Source of the DNA: Erpobdella octoculata | Lineage: Eukaryota > Annelida > Clitellata > Hirudinida > Erpobdellidae | NCBI GenBank assembly: GCA_963978895.1 | Contig: OZ022247.1 | Coordinates: 11,754,472 to 11,818,471 of the forward strand | DNA length: 64,000 nt | Direction of reading: 5' to 3' | Part shown: piece after piece, positions 40,501-58,704 of the stretch | Layout of the letters: the number at the start of each line of letters is the position of its first letter | Position numbering within the stretch: position 1 is the stretch's first letter | Notes under the pieces: generated by a model | Databases searched by the model: none | Seen by the model: the letters and a program-made list of their open reading frames with translations, nothing else | What the model was told of the DNA's origin: nothing | Program-made: the position numbers and the translations under genes

Positions 40501-41306
40501 CGGAAAAGAAGCAGACGAAGTAGACTGGCAAACACTCTCGGTCTTCTCTAAAAACGCCTTCCAGAAATCACTCGCCGCAAGATTATTGGGTGGGGCTGAA
40601 TATATATTCAATTTTTTTTATTTTGATATGGGGGCATCAATAAGTCATCATTTTTAAATGAGAATTCATAATTTTTTATAAAGCAATAAATAAATCAAGT
40701 TTTATAATTATAAAAAACAAAGGAGAGGAAGCTAAAAGTCTTCAGCCAGTGACAAAAAATGATGAGTGACGAAAAAGTGGTAAGAGACTTTTATAGAAAA
40801 AACCCTGAGATGGAAGTGTTTCAAAAATGTGGCACCAGGTACTTAGATATGTGATGTTAAAAGTGTAATAAGAAAAGGTGGCTAAATTTTTTATAAATTA
40901 CATTTAAATCAACCACTATTTCTCTATTGAATTAAATTACTTTCAAAACTTTGTTAATATTATTTTGAAATTATAGTCATTCTAAATTCACAAAATTTAG
41001 TCAAAGCCATGACATTTTTCATTGAAACGATGCCCCTGTTTAAACGAGGATGCCCTGTGATTAAATTCTAGTTCTGAAATATGTTGGACCCTCTGCCCTC
41101 CTTCAATGTTTCTGATTGTATATTAAACAAAATCAACATTGAACTCTTCATATTTTAATCTCTATGTCAAATTTCTGAATTTATATATTTCAAATTTACA
41201 GTATCTGCTAAAGCAACCAGATGTTCTTTTATGGTTGAAAGAAGAACAAAAAAAGAAACAAACACTTCACGCAGCGATGGAACGTCTAAAAGAAAACGTT
41301 TCATAA
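37504..41306 (+). CDS. Candidate small protein gene (two exons, 62 aa)
   Basis: Exon 1 (37504-37587) begins at an ATG and reads MPKSRGLLESDN..., ending at KMM before GTATTT. Exon 2 (41202-41306) follows a TTTACAG acceptor, reads YLLKQPDVLLWLKEEQ, then a basic helical stretch ending ENVS and a stop. The phases agree (0/0). AATAAA lies at 41368-41373. The product would be short, charged and helical; I do not recognise it. The 3.6-kb intron contains a LINE in the opposite orientation. Further middle exons are possible. It converges on the PRELI gene, 231 bp apart. Confidence 0.4.
37588..38690. other. Intronic sequence, no gene seen
   Basis: A direct repeat (about 60 bp, GTGCTCTTG.TTCTTCATATC) occurs at 37809 and 37875. 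A GTAAC-rich stretch at 38225-38360 ends CCAACACTC, resembling the end of a hAT, but no partner end is found. Confidence 0.4.
38700..39040 (-). pseudogene. CR1/L2-like LINE, C-terminal RT region
   Basis: The minus-strand frames read LVHSRVDYCNGVLVGLL, LQSVLRAAACLV, LHWFPFRRVS and (in the second frame) FKLCSMVYKCLHGMAPVYLQELC. These are the conserved post-RT blocks of CR1/L2/Jockey LINEs. Several frameshifts are needed, so it is dead. It appears to continue the RT at 39440-40611, separated by a 400-bp insertion. Confidence 0.75.
39041..39440 (-). mobile_element. Short 5'-truncated LINE inserted in the CR1/L2-like LINE
   Basis: The minus-strand frame ends KKSGYHLRPRAHDR..., RKTFIYRSLH and stop, the C-terminal tail typical of another LINE lineage. 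It is followed by about 180 bp of AT-rich 3' UTR, AATAAAGATT and a (TTAC)n tail at 39045-39060. The 5' border falls near the RRSLTTDS codons of the host LINE. It is a classic 5'-truncated insertion with a microsatellite tail. Confidence 0.6.
39441..40611 (-). pseudogene. CR1/L2-like LINE reverse transcriptase
   Basis: Minus-strand frames give, in order, LDPVPTWIIKQ, NYRPISNLSKLLER, LLGLLDLSAAFDTVDH (catalytic D block), a traceable YGVPQGSVLGP region in the next frame, HSYADDLQIYSDSP (YADD box), MASNRLKLNPSKTELIWLGS and DLGVLVDLDLSMETHIS. At least two frameshifts separate the frames (near 39920 and 39490). No endonuclease domain is visible upstream of 40611, so it is 5'-truncated. It lies in the intron of the candidate gene at 37504. 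Confidence 0.85.
40612..41201. other. Intronic sequence, no gene seen
   Basis: AT-rich sequence up to the TTTACAG acceptor at 41201. No motifs recognised. Confidence 0.4.
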
Positions 41307-41537
41307 AAAGAAATAACATTGTTAAAAATTTGGTAAAAAAGTTAACTTATGTTGAAAACAATTGTCAAATAAAAATTCCCTAAAACGAAACATGTTTCAT
41401 GTCAGCCATTAGATATCTACATAACAGGAAAGACTTGCTTCCAAATCATTTCATCAAAGCTAATCTGGAAGGCACGGACAAAAACTGATTAAAAACTATT
41501 TGCAGCTAAATTGAAATTAACTATAATCGTAAGCTCG

Positions 41538-45666
<4,129 letters not shown>

Positions 45667-45839
45667 CTTGAAATAACCCACTCGAAATGTTGCAAGAACA
45701 GTCAATGTCGAGAAAGAGAACGAACAAAGATTATCATATTTACCATAGACTATACATATCTACAGACTTACCTCTACAATTAATATTTTCTGCTTCAGCC
45801 ATCCATGGATATCAAATTTTATTAGATAAAAAAAGTTTA

Positions 45840-45840
<1 letters not shown>

Positions 45841-45912
<72 letters not shown>

Positions 45913-46124
45913 TATGTATATATAACTCTCGTGTCATAGTGTTTGAAATTGAACTCCTCCGAAACGGCTGAACCGATTTTTATTAATTTTTTTTGTACAT
46001 TTGGTATGTCTGAGGATAGGTTTTAGGCTATTTAGAATATTTTTTAAATTATTTTAGAAAGTTATTTTGGAAAAACAATGAGGTGCAATTATGTTCTTTT
46101 TATAGGAAAATGCAACAGATAGAG

Positions 46125-46216
<92 letters not shown>
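45841..46216 (+). mobile_element. Transposon-derived segment between two (TA)n tracts
   Basis: TA tracts at 45841-45909 and 46129-46216 enclose about 215 bp with GAAACGGCTGAACCGATTTT and CATTTGGTATG, words often found near Helitron 5' ends. A clear terminus is not visible. Confidence 0.5.
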
Positions 46217-46220
<4 letters not shown>

Positions 46221-46234
46221 GTAAAATCACTGGT

Positions 46235-46910
46235 TTGATGATCAACTTCCTATTGATAAACCTTGATAAAGTTGACACCGATGAAAGAGCCGAGTTGGAA
46301 TGTGAAAAGAAAACGTTCGATTGTAGCTTGGAAGAAAACAAAGATGACGGCGATGAACTTCTCCAAAACAACAATAGCAATGCAGCAAGCAAAAACTCTG
46401 AAAAAGATGAGCCAAGAACAGAGAACGGTACCGAGGGTTCTAAATCAGATGAATCCACAGAGGATTCTAGATCAGATAGACTAAGAGTCATTGAAAAATC
46501 AAATAACAGTTTGATGAAGGGATTTATTGGATTCATGGACGTGTTTTCGAAAAACCTTTTAAAGAGTTTCTTGAGAAAGATCTAAAAGATGTGAAGGGAG
46601 AAGAAAAAGCAGACAGTTCCGATAAACCGTGCAAAGATGTTCAGGACGAGGCATGCAAAAAAGGCTGTGATGAACCGTGCAGATATGGCGACGATGAGCC
46701 AAAGAAAGACTCTGTTTATGAGCCAAAGAAAGACTCTGTTTATGAGCCAAAGAAGGACTGGAATAAACTGTATCAAACGGTCAAGGGACTTGACCATGTT
46801 GTTTTCGAATTGCGGTCAAAGCCACGGCCCACGAGTAAAGATCAAGGTATTTTGGTGTTCGTGGCCGAGTCGCATTTCTCAAAAGCGACTATGCTGTTCG
46901 GGACCATATA
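46235..46910 (+). pseudogene. Acidic low-complexity protein exon, frameshifted, with Helitron at its stop codon
   Basis: The first frame (46235-46585) reads LDKVDTDERAELECEKK, then a DG/EN/S-rich acidic linker, ending SLMKGFIGFMDV. The second frame (from about 46543 to the stop) continues FEKPFKEFLEKDLKDVKGEEK, two tandem copies of DSVYEPKK, then LYQTVKGLDHVVFELRSKP. One extra base around 46541-46547 (GTGTTTTCG) explains the switch. Before the Helitron insertion the frame ended ACC-ATA-TAG; the Helitron now sits inside this stop and adds a few codons. I do not recognise the family. It is probably the last exon of a gene whose upstream exons are lost or hidden beyond the TA tract. Confidence 0.45.
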
Positions 46911-47974
46911 TCTATATATATAAAAGGCAACGTATGTTCATTAATAACGCCAAAACCAATGAAGGGATTTGCACGAAATTTTACATAATAAACATTTACC
47001 ACCTAACAAATAATCTCATTTATTAAAAAAAATTGTTTTGAATGTTTTTAGAAAATTAATTTTTAGAAATATTTTATCTATGCAATTTTAGAAAATTAAT
47101 TTTTAGAAATATTTTATCTATGCAATTATATCGCGACTTAACGAGCTTAGGGTTGCTTTCGACTTCTGTTCCGTCGTTGTTGGTTGTCGCGATTTCTCAA
47201 AATCAAAAGTGAGTATTATTTTACTTATATCAATTATATCAATATATCAAAAGTAATATATAATATACTATATACTATACTATTATTTTTTTAATTACTG
47301 TATATCGTTCAAATGTTTTTGAATGTTTTAGAAAATTAATTTTTTTAAATATTTTCGCTATTGTATCAGAGCTATGTTTTGTTTACATTCGCTGTTTATC
47401 GTCTCGGTTTCTCGAAATCAAAGTAATTTAAAAACTTAGGCTACTATTCTTATATTATTTACTTAGGCTACTATTTTTATATTATTTAATTGTTAATTAT
47501 TGTTGTGTATATATTAAATTGTAAATTGTTTCGGTCGTTGTGTGTCAGGCTATCATTATCGCTCTACCAGTCTAACCACTCTAACCAATCTAACCACTCT
47601 AACCTCTAACAGATATTATTTTGTGCTACTTTTAGTCTAACAGATATTATTTTGTGCTTACAGACAAGAAAATTGAAAAATTTATTGTGAGTGAGTATAT
47701 CAATATAACTATTAATGTATTTTAAGTATAATAGTATAACTATTAATGCACCTTATGGAAAAACAAAAAACATTGTGTATCAGAAAGCTTTGCAATAAAA
47801 TGACTGTATGTGTTTGTTGTATTTTTTTTAATTAAAAATCAAAAGTATCTGCATAAATGTTTCAATAGATGCAAAGATGCCCGGGCAAACGAGCGGTTAA
47901 GGAAACGGGAGCCAGAGAGAAAAACGATAAAAAAACCTTTAAATTCCCCGGGCAACGCCGGGTAACCCAGCTAG
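46911..47974 (+). mobile_element. Non-autonomous Helitron, full length, copy B
   Basis: TCTATATATATAAAAGG at the start, CCCGGGCAACGCCGGG hairpin and CAGCTAG at the end, A before and T after. It is nearly identical to 14069-15141, with two rather than three 40-bp units and an extra 30-bp duplication near 47620-47650. The high identity implies recent movement. Confidence 0.92.
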
Positions 47975-48408
47975 TAGCATAATATTTCTCGAATTATAAT
48001 TCCGGCTTAGTAATTCTTTCGCGCTGACTCAATTTAATTATATCTCGCGTTTCTGAAATTTCTTGTTTCCGACAACTTTTTTGATTCTATTAGATAACTT
48101 TTGTCAACTTGTTTAACTACAGAGTCTATTCTCTAAAACTCTAAATCTAGATAGCACGAACCGACTAACTCTACTTGACTAACTTTTTTTTTTTATAATA
48201 GTTTATAGTCCTTTACACCAAGTGTTTTAAGACTGAAATAGCTGTATGTAGAAAGCATTTAAGTACTTCCTGTCGTTGATCAGAATTTGATCCTTTTTAC
48301 TTTTCCCTCCTCCTTTCTCCAGGCTTGGGACTGGCTCGCAGGCGGAGTTATATATACACTTTTTTTATTATAGTTTATAGTCTTTTACACCATGTGTTTT
48401 AAGACGCG
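47975..48408. other. No gene seen
   Basis: A direct repeat (TTTATAGTC.TTTACACCA.GTGTTTTAAGAC) occurs at about 48201-48234 and 48370-48402. No ORF is supported. Confidence 0.4.
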
Positions 48409-48591
<183 letters not shown>

Positions 48592-48726
48592 GATATACGC
48601 CGACCTATTAGAACAAAGGTATATACATAAAGACCACCAATCAAGATACATATACAAGCGACGAACATACATAATACACTAATTAACATAATAAGAGATA
48701 ATAAAATAAGCTATTTACACGTAAGA

Positions 48727-48750
48727 TAGGCCATTTGCGTACAGAGAAAG

Positions 48751-48804
<54 letters not shown>

Positions 48805-48840
48805 AAACAGAGATTGTAACCTAAATAAAAGTTTGTAAAA
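48727..48840 (-). repeat. Dispersed repeat family, copy 3, with (CA)n expansion
   Basis: GCGTACAGAGAAAGCCACAC, a (CA)n tract, CAAACAGAGATTGTAAC and AAATAAAAGTTTGTAAAAAG are the reverse complement of 770-830, where the same place holds only GTTTGTGTGTGGC. Confidence 0.65.
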
Positions 48841-49234
48841 AGGAAGGTGTCATTTTCAACTTTTCTGCTGAAGCTGCCGGTAAAAGTCTACATGTTTTTT
48901 GAAAATTTGAATTATATTTTGTATTGAATTGGTTTGAAAAAGGCCCGAAATTCCTAAATATCTGCCAATTATCAGAACTATTGATGGTCGAGAGGTGAAT
49001 TTAATAAAGATAAAATCTCAGGATACAGAGACAAAAACTTTAAGCTAAAAAGTACAATTTTTTTATTTTGTTGAAAACTTTTAGGGGGGGGGGGCCCGGG
49101 TTCCTCCGGGTTCTCCCTAGGTCCGCTACTGGGGTGGTCTTTTACTAATAAATTACTATTGTTTGATTGTCTCCTCTAACAATGAAAGTTCGGCTGGGTA
49201 GGAAATATAAACCTTTCCATCAAAAGCATTTATG
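48841..49234. other. No gene seen
   Basis: A GGGGGGGGGGCCCGGGTTC stretch at 49084-49102 resembles a hAT-type GC-rich end, but no partner is found. Confidence 0.35.
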
Positions 49235-49420
49235 ATGATGAAATTTGGCAAGGAGGTAGTTCTCATACAGGGAAAAAAAGTTAAAAAGGTTTGAACTCCC
49301 TACTCCGATTCCCCGGCCCAGGGGAGCAGAAAAACCTTTCCAAGCCAAAAGTGCCTATGTATGACCATCAAAGATAATTTCTTAATAAAATTCAAATTTA
49401 GTTTACGTAAAAACGTTTAA

Positions 49421-50913
49421 CCCGTTTAGGTCCAAAACTTTATTAATTAGATTTCTATTATTTTTTTTGTTATTTCTAAGTTACTTGCTTATGTTTTAAC
49501 AGATTTATTTTTAATTATTTTTTATTTGAAAGAAAACTTTGAAAATTCACTATGCTCGTTTTTCGAACGGTGGTCGTATAGACTACTGAAAAGGACAAAA
49601 TGTTTAAAAGTCAATTTTTTTGTTCTCAACGCAAACAATTATAATATAAATTTTAGGCTGTAAACAAAAAAGCTAAAAACACATTTCTGACTTTATCAGT
49701 AACACAGTTCAATAAAATCCAAAAACTTAACATTCAATAAATCAGTCAAGCAGTTCATGATAGTCGTTTCAGAACCGGATGAGTGTGCGGAAAGCACCAA
49801 AACAATTCCGATGAAGTCGTTTGCCGCACTTGGCCCACATGTACAGTGTTTTTCCATAATTTTCCAGCTTGTAGCGACCTACTGTTTTCGCCTTTTCCAG
49901 ATCATGACCATGGCCATTTGCTGAATCTTCCCTATCGTTTTGTTTCTTCAACCGTGCATGAATTCATTTCATCGGTATAAAACAACCTAAACAGCCTATA
50001 TGGGGTTTTTCAAGCAAAGCACCATTGTGGTGTTTCAAACTCGTTATATATAGACTGTTTTAAAAGTGGCTATTCAAATGACTCTTTTTGGTCCAAGTGC
50101 ATTTCAATCGTTTTTGGCGTTTTGGTTGCCGCGGCATTGAACTGACAGTATTTGCGACCTACATTTCTTCACCCAAAGAACAGACACAGTCTAATCCCAT
50201 CCCATCATTAGTATAATCAACTTCTACCTTCCCGGATATTACAAAGAATAACATTTCTTCCTCATTTGCTTATTCATCAGTCACGTATTATGATGCGCCG
50301 GGCGGAAGAATGACAAGTATGTCAACCTCAATGCTATCATCATCATCAAGAATTAGTTACATAGCTTCTTTCAACGTGAAAAAACGTTCTGTTTGACGCC
50401 TTTCATTTTTAAACTTTACAAACATTTCATTCGAAGAATGAAATTTGCAAAAAACACTATCACCAATTCAACCACTGCACACCTATAAGCTGAATAAACT
50501 AGTTTCGAATCGTTCGCATAAAGTACTCTATACGCCCAACGATCGTAGAACGAGCATGACTCATACATGTTCAGATTGTGGGTTAGTGTAAACACAATAA
50601 AATTTAATTAACGTTGCTGTTTACTTTTGAGTACATCTTCTTTCGATATTTCAAACTTTTGTTATGATAACTCTCATGAAATTAGCATAATAAATTTTTA
50701 AAGTAATATCGGTCGAAAACCTTGAAAATGCTCATATTCTAACCCAGATTAAACTACTTAATATGAATAAAAAAATTATTTAAAAAATATTATACAGTGT
50801 ATTAAAGCTTTCTTAACATAAAAAAAACTTTTAACAGAAAAAAAATTACGACTTAATTTTATGCAACGCCAAAAATAAGTGTGTTCGTAAAACGTACGAT
50901 GGTCTAAAACGGG
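49421..50913 (-). mobile_element. Non-autonomous piggyBac, intact ends
   Basis: Ends are CCCGTTTAGGTCC and GGTCTAAAACGGG, flanked by TTAA on both sides (49417-49420, 50914-50917), the piggyBac target site. Deleting it restores the Helitron sequence. On the minus strand a transposase start (near 50430, FVKFKN, RFFTLKEAM) and the C-terminal Cys-rich tail remain; the DDD core is missing. Confidence 0.92.
49769..49951 (-). pseudogene. piggyBac transposase C-terminal Cys-rich fragment
   Basis: The frame reads RYKLENYGKTLYMWAKCGKRLHRNCFGAF, resembling the cysteine-rich zinc-binding tail of piggyBac transposases (C..C...H..CF), with some cysteines lost. It matches the remnant at 20100-20200. Confidence 0.6.
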
Positions 50914-51105
50914 TTAAAGGCTTCAAGCAACTTTAGCAGATCTATTTTACGTTTTATGGGCTTAAAGAAGTTAGGAAAGAGTGTAAAAGAGAAAATGAAC
51001 ACGAGCGAGAACGGGAATGGGAAAACGACCGGAAGCGGGAAAGCAAGTGGGGAAGGAAATGGGAGCAAGAGAGAAAAACGATGAAAAAAACCACGAGCAA
51101 CGCCG

Positions 51106-51108
<3 letters not shown>

Positions 51109-51185
<77 letters not shown>
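51109..51185. repeat. (TA)n microsatellite
   Basis: It joins the Helitron 3' end to a diverged 353-bp satellite unit. Confidence 0.95.
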
Positions 51186-51187
<2 letters not shown>

Positions 51188-51522
51188 ATATTATAATATA
51201 TATCATAAAACATATATCTTCGATAGCTATTAAATTAGCTAGTGACGGATTGCAAGCCGTACAACTTATATATACTATCGAGCATTGATTCGTACCCATT
51301 CATAGTCGAGTGTTGTGTTCAACATACCCCAACAAAAGCGCTTAACAACCACTGTTTTTTTGGCGGTGGAAGTGGCGCAGATGGTAAGGTAGTTGGCATG
51401 ATGCGAGGCGGTGTTGCCGATCCGACGTCGTGGGTTCGAGTCTGCGTTATTTCGTGGTGGATTATAAGCCATCCAAGTTTCTGATATATGTGGCTCGTAA
51501 AAACATATCAACGCTATGTTTC
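51186..51522 (+). repeat. Diverged single copy of the 353-bp tRNA-like unit
   Basis: The plus strand carries the A box TGGCGCAGATGG and B box GGTTCGAGTCT (about 51372 and 51431) with the T-run just upstream of the A box (51353-51360). It has substitutions and a deletion after the B box relative to the array. Flanked by TA tracts on both sides. Confidence 0.85.
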
Positions 51523-53429
<1,907 letters not shown>

Positions 53430-53735
53430 ACTCACCAGACCACCCGATCACACCAGACTTTGCTGTAATTCACCATGACTCATCTGACTTCAATGTGTCT
53501 CAACAAACTTCATCTGACCACACCAGACCACCGAACAACAACGGACTTTACTGGACTTCCCCGGCGTTCACCGGATCTCATCGTCCGTCACCGGATCACC
53601 ATGCCTCAACAGATTTTACCTTGTTTCACCGAACTTCACCGTTTTCACCAAACGTCACAGTGCTTCACTGGATTTCACCGTGAATTTTGGTGAGGTACGG
53701 TGAGGTCTGGTGAAATCAGGTGTGGTCTAAAACTA
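53430..53735. repeat. TCACC-rich degenerate repeat with inverted end
   Basis: Many TTCACCG/CACCAGAC words run on the plus strand to about 53685, then the complement appears (GGTGAGGTACGGTGAGG, TCTGGTGAAATCAGG) to 53730. This suggests subterminal repeats of a DNA transposon, but ends are not identified. Confidence 0.5.
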
Positions 53736-53765
53736 AAACCGTAGGTCGTATTAATATATATATAA

Positions 53766-54401
<636 letters not shown>

Positions 54402-54534
54402 GATAGCCCGTGTCTGTGTAAGATTTCGGTGTAAGACATCTGTGTAAAACGTTTTTGTGTGACGATCTGCTATCTATGGCAAATTAATTAATATATAATC
54501 AATAATTATATAAATACATATTTATATATTTTTA

Positions 54535-54660
54535 CTAGCGGGGTGCCCGGCGTTGCCGGGCTTTTTAGAGGTTTTTCTATCGTTTTTCTCTCACGCTTCG
54601 GTTTCCTTTCCCGCTTTCTCTCACGCTACCGGTCGCTTTCCCACATTTCGACCACCTAGA
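54535..54660 (-). mobile_element. Helitron 3' end fragment, minus strand
   Basis: The minus strand ends GGCAACGCCGGGCACCCCGCTAG at 54535, preceded by AAAACCTCTAAAAAG and a short minisatellite remnant. No 5' end is found. Confidence 0.75.
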
Positions 54661-54774
54661 GCTCTAAAACCTTCAGGAAAGCTTTATTCTGGATGACAAT
54701 ACATGAATTTATTGTTTTCAACATGAATTAGGCCTTAAATCAATTAAAATTAATCAAATCAAATTAATCAGACA

Positions 54775-54895
<121 letters not shown>

Positions 54896-55045
54896 GCGCT
54901 TTGAAGGTCTAATGAAAAATAAGCTAGTTTATTTAAATTTATTTTAAAAATAAGTTTGCTACACAATGTTTCAAAATAAAAATGGTGCTGATCCAAACAG
55001 ACATTTTCTTATCTTAGATCTTTGTGCAAATCCATGAGCGAGTTG

Positions 55046-55830
55046 TCATATGTTCAGATTATCCAGAACGCTTTGATTGATATGGCAAACAGTTACAGCA
55101 TTCAGACGTTCCTGACTTATAGTGCATCTTAGCCAATTTTTGAGACGCCTTAAAGCGCTGAAAGATCTTTCTGCCGCACATGATATTAGTGGGAAAATTA
55201 GTAAAAGTCGTATTAGCTGCTCCACGGCATTGAAGAGTTCGCGACCCTCTGGTACCATGTTTTTCAAAATAGTTTGAGCTTCGATCAAGGTTTTAGTATG
55301 GAATTTTTTGTTGAACATCTGGAATTGAATATTGAGTAAAGTTTGTCTAAGTTCTGGATAAGCTTGACACACAGAAACATTTATTTGTTTTTTTATGTGC
55401 GCTGCAACAGCTCCTGTAAATGTGCATGTCGGTTGGCGCAACCTGGGCAGGTTTATGGGTTTCATTTTGTAGAGCTCAAAAATAGAACAAATTCTTTTGA
55501 GAGCGCTGTAAAAAACATCCTTTTTCGTAGATTTATCAATACAGTTTTAACCGTGTCTACTGCTTGAAGAGACCGGTTGAGTTCTTATAGTGGACCAAAC
55601 AACTTCATTACGGGCTTCAAACTAAGAAATTTAACTGCGCTGCGAAAATTGTTCAACAAACCATTTGCTTTTGTAGATGTCTATCCATAACTTTCACTGA
55701 AATCTTCTAGACTACTTAGGAATGCTCCATACTGATTAATGACGTAGGTCATGAATCTAACACGGCATAACCACCTTGCTGGAGAGATTGGTTTGATTGT
55801 TTGTGGGAAACCGTACACGTTACATGAGCC
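55046..55830 (-). pseudogene. hAT transposase (TTF/ZMYM-type) C-terminal half
   Basis: The clean frame 55465-55046 ends LIRLLLIFPLISCAAERSFS, ALRRLKNWLR, TISQERLNAVTVCHIN, the hAT-C motif of the group with S.A.ERSFSALRRLK. Upstream to about 55830 the same strand reads PISPARWLCRVRF (the P.RW..R block) and a KANGLLNNFRS stretch, broken by stops and one frameshift. It is therefore a decayed transposase. No TIRs could be assigned. Confidence 0.75.
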
Positions 55831-55863
55831 ATTAAGGCGCCGCTAGGACGTACGTTGTTCGTG

Positions 55864-56334
55864 TTAAAACTGTCTTATTAAACGGTCTGCACTGTCCAAA
55901 CATTGCGGAGCCCAAGGTATGAGAGGGCCTTTCCTTCTTAATTTTTTGAGGGCCCGGGCCCACAGTGCCTTGGTGGATCGACGCCTCTGGGCAAGATCCA
56001 TCAACTTTTTTTTAACATAATCAAAAGCTGTTCTTGTTTTGATGATTGTCGCTGTCATCTATGGTAACAAATTCTTTCCACGAAAGAGAACCAACATACA
56101 TTTTCTTTTATGGTCAATTTCAGGAATGGGCTAAGGTGTAAGGCTCATGTTGTCTTCAAGCATTTTGTGATGAACATTGACTGCTCGCTGCCCCAAGCAT
56201 GATCCAACCATTTGATTGCATGCAGCAAATTGGCAGATTTTGTCATCCATCTCTGCTAAAACATGTCTCGGCAGTTTTTTTTGTACAGAACTTATTTGTG
56301 AAATGTTGCCTGCATCAAGTGGCTGCAAACACAA
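55864..56334 (-). pseudogene. Unrecognised ORF remnants beside the hAT fragment
   Basis: Two short minus-strand frames (56334-56131 and 56058-55864) read as normal protein (LPRHVLAEMDDKICQFAACNQ; KKLMDLAQRRRSTKALWARA) but lie in different frames, with a gap. They may be parts of a host-derived or transposon gene; I cannot name the family. Confidence 0.35.
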
Positions 56335-57238
<904 letters not shown>

Positions 57239-57359
57239 ATATATACATGAAGAAAATGAAAATATTTTATAAACTCTTAATTCAATTGGTTTTTTTTCAA
57301 GTTGTTATTTTTAGTTATAATAATTTTTGTTAGGTTGATGCAAGTCCTTTAAACAAATC

Positions 57360-57674
57360 ATGGCGGACGAGAAAACTCCACTGAAAACAGGAGTTCCAGG
57401 AATTCTTATTAGGAAGGTTGTTTTTAATCAATTTAGAACATTTTAATTAAGTAAATATTTAAAGTACTCGAGTGTATAAGGTGTATTTAAAAATGTGCCT
57501 TCGTTTCAAACAATTTAATGAATGATCCATGATTATTGCGTAAAATAAGAGCTCACTTAGATTTTTTAGTCTTTCATCAATGGAGCCCGTCGAGAAGATA
57601 AACGTGGCTTAAGGAAATTTACTCTGGGGGATCAGCAAGTGTCGCTCGCTAATATTGTTATGCTCAGCATATAA
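57360..57674 (+). CDS. Candidate first exons of the KCNH gene, or a 53-aa protein
   Basis: Exon 1 (57360-57416) starts MADEKTPLKTGVPGILIRK and stops at a GTTGTT donor. Exon 2 starts after TTTTTTAG at 57570 and reads SFINGARREDKRGLRKFTLGDQQ. Then either a GTGTCG donor at 57639 leads on (phase 0, compatible with the channel exon at 58705) or the frame continues to a TAA at 57672, with AATAAA at about 57691, making a 53-aa protein. No PAS fold is present. I favour the channel N-terminus but cannot prove the joining. Confidence 0.4.
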
Positions 57675-58060
57675 ATGGAGTTTAATAATAAAGAAAATAG
57701 AAAGCTCATTGCCACAAACAGAAAACGTGGTTTAAAAGTTGTTTGTTTGCTATAGCTCGCACACGAACATAAATTATTGTCAAAAACACTGACGCGTCGC
57801 CTCCCAAACTTGTACTTTTAGGTAGCAATATTTTTTTGTCAGATCATTAAAAACATTTTCAAGAAACTTTTATTAAAATGGTCTGTGCCGTTAATTCATC
57901 CATGGTCATAGTTTGATATTTATACGAAAAACTAAAAAAAACGGCCTATGATATTAAAAATGACTGAATTAATTAGTTGATAAATCACATTTCTTTAAAA
58001 TAAAGTTTCACTATCGCAATTATAAAACTTTGATCCTTAATTTGATGAATGTCCCACCGT

Positions 58061-58348
58061 TTAAATTAGTAGCTGATCAATAAGTTGAAAGAAAGCATCC
58101 ATGTGATTTCCTGTGCACTGTATGATACGAAGACTTAAAAAAAAACCAGAATATTACTTGTATCGACCTGGTACCAAAATTACTTGGAACGTTCCCATTT
58201 GCCTCATTAAAAATGGATACTGCTCTTTGGTAATCAACTATATTGTCTGGCTCGTTAAATACATCACGATTCATTTGTGGAGTTCTAGATATCGCTTTTT
58301 CATAATTTTTTGCAACATGTTTACGTTTATTTTCATGGTAGTTCTTTC
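58061..58348 (-). CDS. Last two exons of an unrecognised gene, antisense to the KCNH intron
   Basis: Exon A (58348-58158) follows a CTTTTTAG acceptor, reads KNYHENKRKHVAKNYEKAIS, MNRDVFNEPDNIVDYQRAV, FNEANGNVPSNFG and ends TRSIQ at a GTAATA donor. Exon B (58117-58061) follows CATACAG, reads CTGNHMDAFFQLIDQLLI and stops. Phases agree and the intron is only 40 bp. The sequence is soluble, mixed-charge and helical; no family is recognised. Upstream exons are not found. Confidence 0.5.
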
Positions 58349-58704
58349 CTAAAAAGTAGTATACAAATGTTATAGCCCAAAATAGAAATGTGTTGCTATT
58401 AAAATTTTCATACTTTGAAAGAGTTTCGTTCTAGTCGTCGTTAATAATATGGATTTTATAAATATAATGTCGTTATAAATATAGATTTAAAATTATTTGC
58501 TGTAAGCGGAATCGGTACAAATTAATTAAAGTTGAATGATGATTATTGAGAAATAAAAATAATGAAATTCAAGTTAAGAAAAAAGGTTTTCTGTTTAATT
58601 TTTTAAATAAAAAAAGTTTTGATTCAAAACAATAATTTATCAATTTAATTTTTAAACAAATGATTGATAAATTTAAAAAATAAATAAATAAATAAACAAT
58701 TAAG

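Larger units (their letters stand above)
49235..51108 (+). mobile_element. Helitron (GTCTGTCTGT family) split by a piggyBac
   Basis: The left part (49235-49420) matches 15220-15405 and the right part (50914-51108) continues it (GGCTTCAAGCAACTTTAGCAGATC, then GGGAACGGGAATGGG-type minisatellite and an ACGAGCAACGCCGGGTA 3' end). The terminal CTAG is replaced by a (TA)n tract (51109-51185). Confidence 0.75.

Noticed and set aside
46216..46536. Minus-strand ORF rich in Ser/Phe/Leu
   Set aside because: It is the antisense shadow of the acidic plus-strand frame, which has better codon structure and a continuing second frame.
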